This document shows positions 60,284-64,000 of a DNA stretch of 64,000 bases, in pieces. The position numbers and the translations under genes were made by a program. A model generated the notes under the pieces. The model saw only the letters and a list, made by a program, of their open reading frames with translations. It had not been told where the DNA came from and did no database searches. The stretch covers positions 8,518,835-8,582,834 of the forward strand of contig CM051020.1 of NCBI GenBank assembly GCA_027704905.1, given 5' to 3'. Source of the DNA: Muraenolepis orangiensis (Eukaryota > Chordata > Actinopteri > Gadiformes > Muraenolepididae). Position 1 is the stretch's first letter. Every line of letters starts with the position of its first letter.

Positions 60284-61486
60284 ATGACGGAGGAACAGCA
60301 GCCGATAGTGTGCGGAGGATTCGGCGCGGTTAAGGAAGCGGGCGAAGACGTCCAGGAACTCTGTAATGGGGTGAGTGATTATGTAGGTTTTCTTGAGGCT
60401 AATACGTGCAGCCTTATATTTGCTGGCCCGCGTACACAGTCGTTACAACCACGACAGTAACCAGGTACTGGTTGTATGACTATGATGATAACGTGGGAGA
60501 ATCGGCATAACTGTCGAATCTTGTTGTAGTATAATTTCTACTCGGGTGGAATAAGAGTCTTTCGCAGAGGTCTGGATACTAAGTTTAATATATTTACTGA
60601 ACAAAGCATCAAATAACACATGAGCAGCATGATGGCGCCTGCCCTCCCAAACTGGTCAGAATGACGACGCGCTTCTTTACCAAACGTTCTATAGGAAGTA
60701 GTACAACAAACATCTACTACTCCTATTGTTCACAGTAAACAAACATCTACTACTCCTATTGGTCACAGTAAACAAACATCTACTACTCCTATTGGTCACA
60801 GTAAACAAACATCTACTACTCCTATTGGTCACAGTAAACAAACATCTACTACTCCTATTGGTCACAGTAAACAAACTTCTACTACTCCCATTGGTCACAG
60901 TAAACAAACTTCTACTACTCCCATTGGTCACAGTAAACAAACTTCTACTACTCCCATTGGTCACAGTAAACAAACATCTACTACTCCCATTGGTCACGGT
61001 GCCATCTTTGTTACTTCACGATTGTTGCTGCATTGTATTGAAATGTTGTTGTTATTACTATACAGGTTAAGGCGTCCGTAGAGGGGAAGACTAACCAGAA
61101 GTATGATGTGTTCGTGGCCAAGTCATACAAAAGCCAGGTGGTCAACGGAGTCAACTACTTAATCAAGGTGGGCCACGGTGACCCGTGGAAACCATAACTT
61201 ATCCCAAATGTATACATTGATTGTGAATGTATTTATTTTTCACGAGGAACGAGTGTATGGCGTTTCCGTTAATTTGTAGGCCTACCATTCATTCCATTAT
61301 GTTTCCCCTTTTGATGCAATGTTCCTCTCCTCCTCTCTCCTGAAGGTCCATGTGGGAGGAGATGAACATCTCCACCTTCGTGTTCACAAGGCCCTCCCGT
61401 GTTATGGAGGAGCAATGTCTCTGCACGGCGTTCAGGAGTCCATGACTCTCAACAGCCCGATTGACTTTTTTGAATTTGGAGAGTGA
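60284..61486 (+). CDS. Stefin copy H
   Basis: The only plus-strand stefin. Exons 60284-60370, 61066-61167 and 61346-61486, phase 0, 109 residues. Exon 1: MTEEQQPIVCGGFGAVKEAG then EDVQELCNG, with the CGG motif. Exon 2: VKASVEGKTNQKYDVFVAK, binding loop QVVNG. Exon 3: VHVGGDEHLHLRVHKALPCY, then GVQESMTLNSPIDFFEFGE, longer than in F and G and close to copy D. Intron 1 contains the inverted 31-33-bp minisatellite at 60700-61005. The gene sits in the right arm of the inverted duplication opposite copy G. Frame, splice sites and the first hairpin are intact, so it is a predicted active cathepsin inhibitor. Confidence 0.9.
60700..61005. repeat. 31-33-bp minisatellite in stefin copy H intron 1
   Basis: About nine copies of ATCTACTACTCCTATTGGTC plus ACAGTAAACAA. 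The open frames seen in it (VNKHLLLLLVT or TNGSSRSLFTV repeats) are by-products. Confidence 0.95.
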
Positions 61487-61499
61487 ACTGCCTTAACTG

Positions 61500-62760
61500 T
61501 TTTTATTAATTTGTCTTTAAAAAAAAAAATCAATCACAATTTATTTGTCAACTTCAGTTTTCTATTGATTTATGATCTATAGATTTTAAGGTAAGCGCCT
61601 AAAACAATGTAGGCCTATTAGTGTACTTATATTAATAAAATAATAATTGGAATGATGTTTTTTCTTTTCATTGACTGCAGCTTTACCACAATTTCCTCTT
61701 GAGTCAATGGCTTCATTATACATTTAACAAAAAAATAGAATAGAACCAACGCCCTTTTAGAAATGTCCACATTGTGCTTTGTCATCAATATGTCATCCAG
61801 CTCATTGCCAACTCTGTATGAGCCTATATGGGCCTCGCCTGGTTTGTGCTCAGCATTTTCAGAATTCCAGAGCCTCTTCTGTGCTCACTGTGTATAACTG
61901 CTCTACCGTCAGGTCGCCAAGAACTGAATGTATTTTCTGTTTCATGTCATCCGTTCTAAAACCAATCCCGGTAGCAAAGTCAGGTTTTCATACAGACTCA
62001 ATTTGCATGATTGGTCTTCTTTTCTTCCAGTGAGAAGTAGAAGAAAACATAATTGCGTTTATAATTTTACGGTTTAATGAGGTTATGACCCGTCGGATCT
62101 TCCAAGAGCACTTCACGGCCCGGCCCCCATCCGGCGTGATGTCTTGCGACTTGCAACGCTAGTTTTGCGTTTACAAAACTTTTCTTATTTTGCAATACTT
62201 TTTTGCTTGTTTGACTGTGACCTTTTTGACCTGGTGAGGGCGCGTCCAAAGAGGAAGAAGCAGGGTTTAGTTTCCCAACAGCCGTTAAATAAAATAAATT
62301 GAATTAGCACACGGCAAAACAAAGCTTTGAGTTTTCTGGCTTCCGAGTTTTGTATTATCGTATTTTGTATCGACTCAAATATCCAGGTTTACCTGTGATA
62401 AACTATGAGAAGACTATAAGACTATTGATCATATACTACAACGTATACATGTACAGTGCAACAACAGAACACTGACTGTAGGTATCAATGTTTTTTTGTC
62501 TCTAGTTAAACACAAGAATAGGGAACATTCTATATCGATTTGTAACTCGTGCACGGCAAGTTGTAGTTAAATATTTTGATTGAACACAACTTACAAATAT
62601 TCAAAGCACAACATTTGAATCTACACGTTCGAGGAGTACAGTTATTAAGCTTGTCAAAAGTATCAATACTTCTTTGATACCACATGTTTACTTAACGATA
62701 CAATCTCAGTTAATTATCCAAGTGGAGAAAGCTAGAATACAGGGTTTTTTTTGTAAATTA
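61500..62760 (-). repeat. Stefin-unit flank, inverted full copy
   Basis: Inverse complement of 43015-43390 plus 44375-45290 without the L2 insertion. It carries the LLEDPTGHNLIKP-ending frame at 62067-62249. Confidence 0.85.
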
Positions 62761-62919
62761 TGAGTGATCTCTTTATTTATATATATATATATATATAAAA
62801 ACTCAAATCTTACAGTTGCTTAAAGATATGAGAGCTTCTCAACCAAGGAGCAGAAGTGTTGCATTCACACACCTGTGGTGGAGCTATGATAAAGCTGTGT
62901 GCAAGCAAACCATTGTTTT

Positions 62920-64000
62920 TGCCCCTCCCTAGAACATTACCCCCCCCCAGAACATTAACCTGCCCCCCCCCCCCCCCACAGAACATTAACCTGCCCCCCC
63001 CACAGAACATTAACCTGCCCCCCCCAGAACATTAACCTGCCCCCCCCTAGAACATTAACCCCCCCCTCGAACATTAACCTGCCCCCCCCCCCAGAACATT
63101 AACCTGCCCCCCCCAGAACATTAACCTGCCCCCCCCTAGAACATTAACCCCCCCCCTCGAACATTAACCTGCCCCCCCTCGAACATTAACCTGCCCCCCC
63201 TAGAACATTAACCTCCCCCCCAGAACATTAACCTGCCCCCCCCCCTCGAACATTAACCTGCCCCCCCCTAGAACATTAACCTGCCCCCCCCTAGAACATT
63301 AACCTGCCCCCCCCCTAGAACATTAACATGCCCCCCCTAGAACATTAACCTGCCCCCTAGAACATTAACCTGCCCCCCCCCCTAGAACATTAACATGCCC
63401 CCCCTAGAACATTAACCTGCCCCCCCCCCCCAGAACATTAACCTGCCCCCTAGAACATTAACCTGCCCCCCCTCCCTAGAACATTAACCTGCCCCCCCCC
63501 TAGAACATTAACCTGCCCCCCCCCTAGAACATTAACCTGCCCCCCCCCTAGAACATTAACCTGCCCCCCCCCTAGAACATTAACCTGCCCCCCCCCCCTA
63601 GAACATTAACCTCCCCCCTAGAACATTAACCTGCCCCCCCCTAGAACATTAACCTGCCCCCCCCCTAGAACATTAACCTGCCCCCCCCCCCCAGAACATT
63701 AACCTCCCCCTGGAACATTATCCTTAGAACATTCCCCCCCCCCCCCCTAGAACATTACCCCCCTTAGAACATTACCCCCCCCTAGAACATTATCCCCCCT
63801 CCCCCTTAGAACATTAACCCCCCCTTAGAACATTACCCCCCCCCTAGAACATTAACCCCCCCCCTTAGAACATTACCCCCCCCTAGAACATTATCCCCCC
63901 TCCCCCTTAGAACATTAACCCCCCCCCCCCTTAGAACATTACCCCCCCCCTAGAACATTATCCCCCCCTAGAACATTATCCCCCCCCCCCTTAGAACATT
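62920..64000. repeat. AACATTAACCTGCCCCCC(C)n TAG minisatellite, long array
   Basis: More than 45 copies of a 16-26-bp unit whose length varies with the poly-C run. The unit simplifies to TTAGAACATTACCCCCCC towards the window end, where the array is still continuing. The opposite strand is rich in G runs. Confidence 0.97.

Noticed and set aside
60689..61070. Repeated TNGSSR or VNKHLLLLL proteins
   Set aside because: They lie wholly in the intron 1 minisatellite of stefin copy H.

Overview
This is vertebrate nuclear DNA, almost certainly from a teleost fish. It has intron-rich genes with GT-AG junctions, typical fish interspersed repeats (L2-, RTE- and Pao/BEL-type retroelements, hAT and Tc1 DNA elements, tRNA-derived SINEs) and very abundant tandem repeats. 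The exceptional (CA)n and minisatellite load recalls codfishes, but that is only a guess. No prokaryotic features are seen.

Layout. (1) 76-5396, plus strand: the last 12 exons of importin alpha-5 (kpna1), followed by its 3' UTR and unassigned DNA with a Pao/BEL relic at 7.2-7.8 kb. (2) 9757-14261, minus strand: five exons of fam162a, with a hAT-type MITE and Tc1 debris in its introns and a 238-bp CA/TG tract beside its first donor. (3) 14878-16885, plus strand: mix23 (ccdc58), five exons, head-to-head with fam162a. (4) 19.6-62 kb: an expanded cluster of stefin (cystatin A/B) genes, with nine recognisable copies named A-I here. Five have all three exons (A, C, F, G, H), two lack exon 1 (D, I) and two are decayed (B, E). 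In human 3q21 CSTA, MIX23, FAM162A and KPNA1 are neighbours, so the window is a conserved syntenic block in which the CSTA position has become a tandem and inverted array.

The stefin units carry their flanks with them. These include an unidentified ORF-like segment 3' of each gene, a roughly 31-33-bp minisatellite in intron 1, and CACGTGAC boxes about 70-130 bp upstream of the start codons. Copies G and H lie in the arms of a large inverted duplication (about 42.6-47.8 kb against 59.2-64.0 kb). The 11-kb spacer between them holds a 2.5-kb hAT element with a perfect 8-bp target duplication nested in an older hAT coding region, the divergent stefin copy I, and a second, intron-containing hAT transposase gene.

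Other mobile DNA includes a 5'-truncated RTE-type LINE joined to stefin intron sequence (34.4-36.6 kb), an internally deleted LINE with a degenerate 2A-like motif (38.6-41.7 kb), two LTRs containing internal minisatellites (30.1 and 41.7 kb), and several L2 fragments.

Functionally, kpna1 imports nuclear-localisation-signal cargo, fam162a and mix23 are small mitochondrial proteins that probably share a promoter, and the stefins are predicted cytosolic inhibitors of papain-like cathepsins. All exon boundaries were placed by hand from splice consensus, phase agreement and family knowledge; no alignment or search was run.
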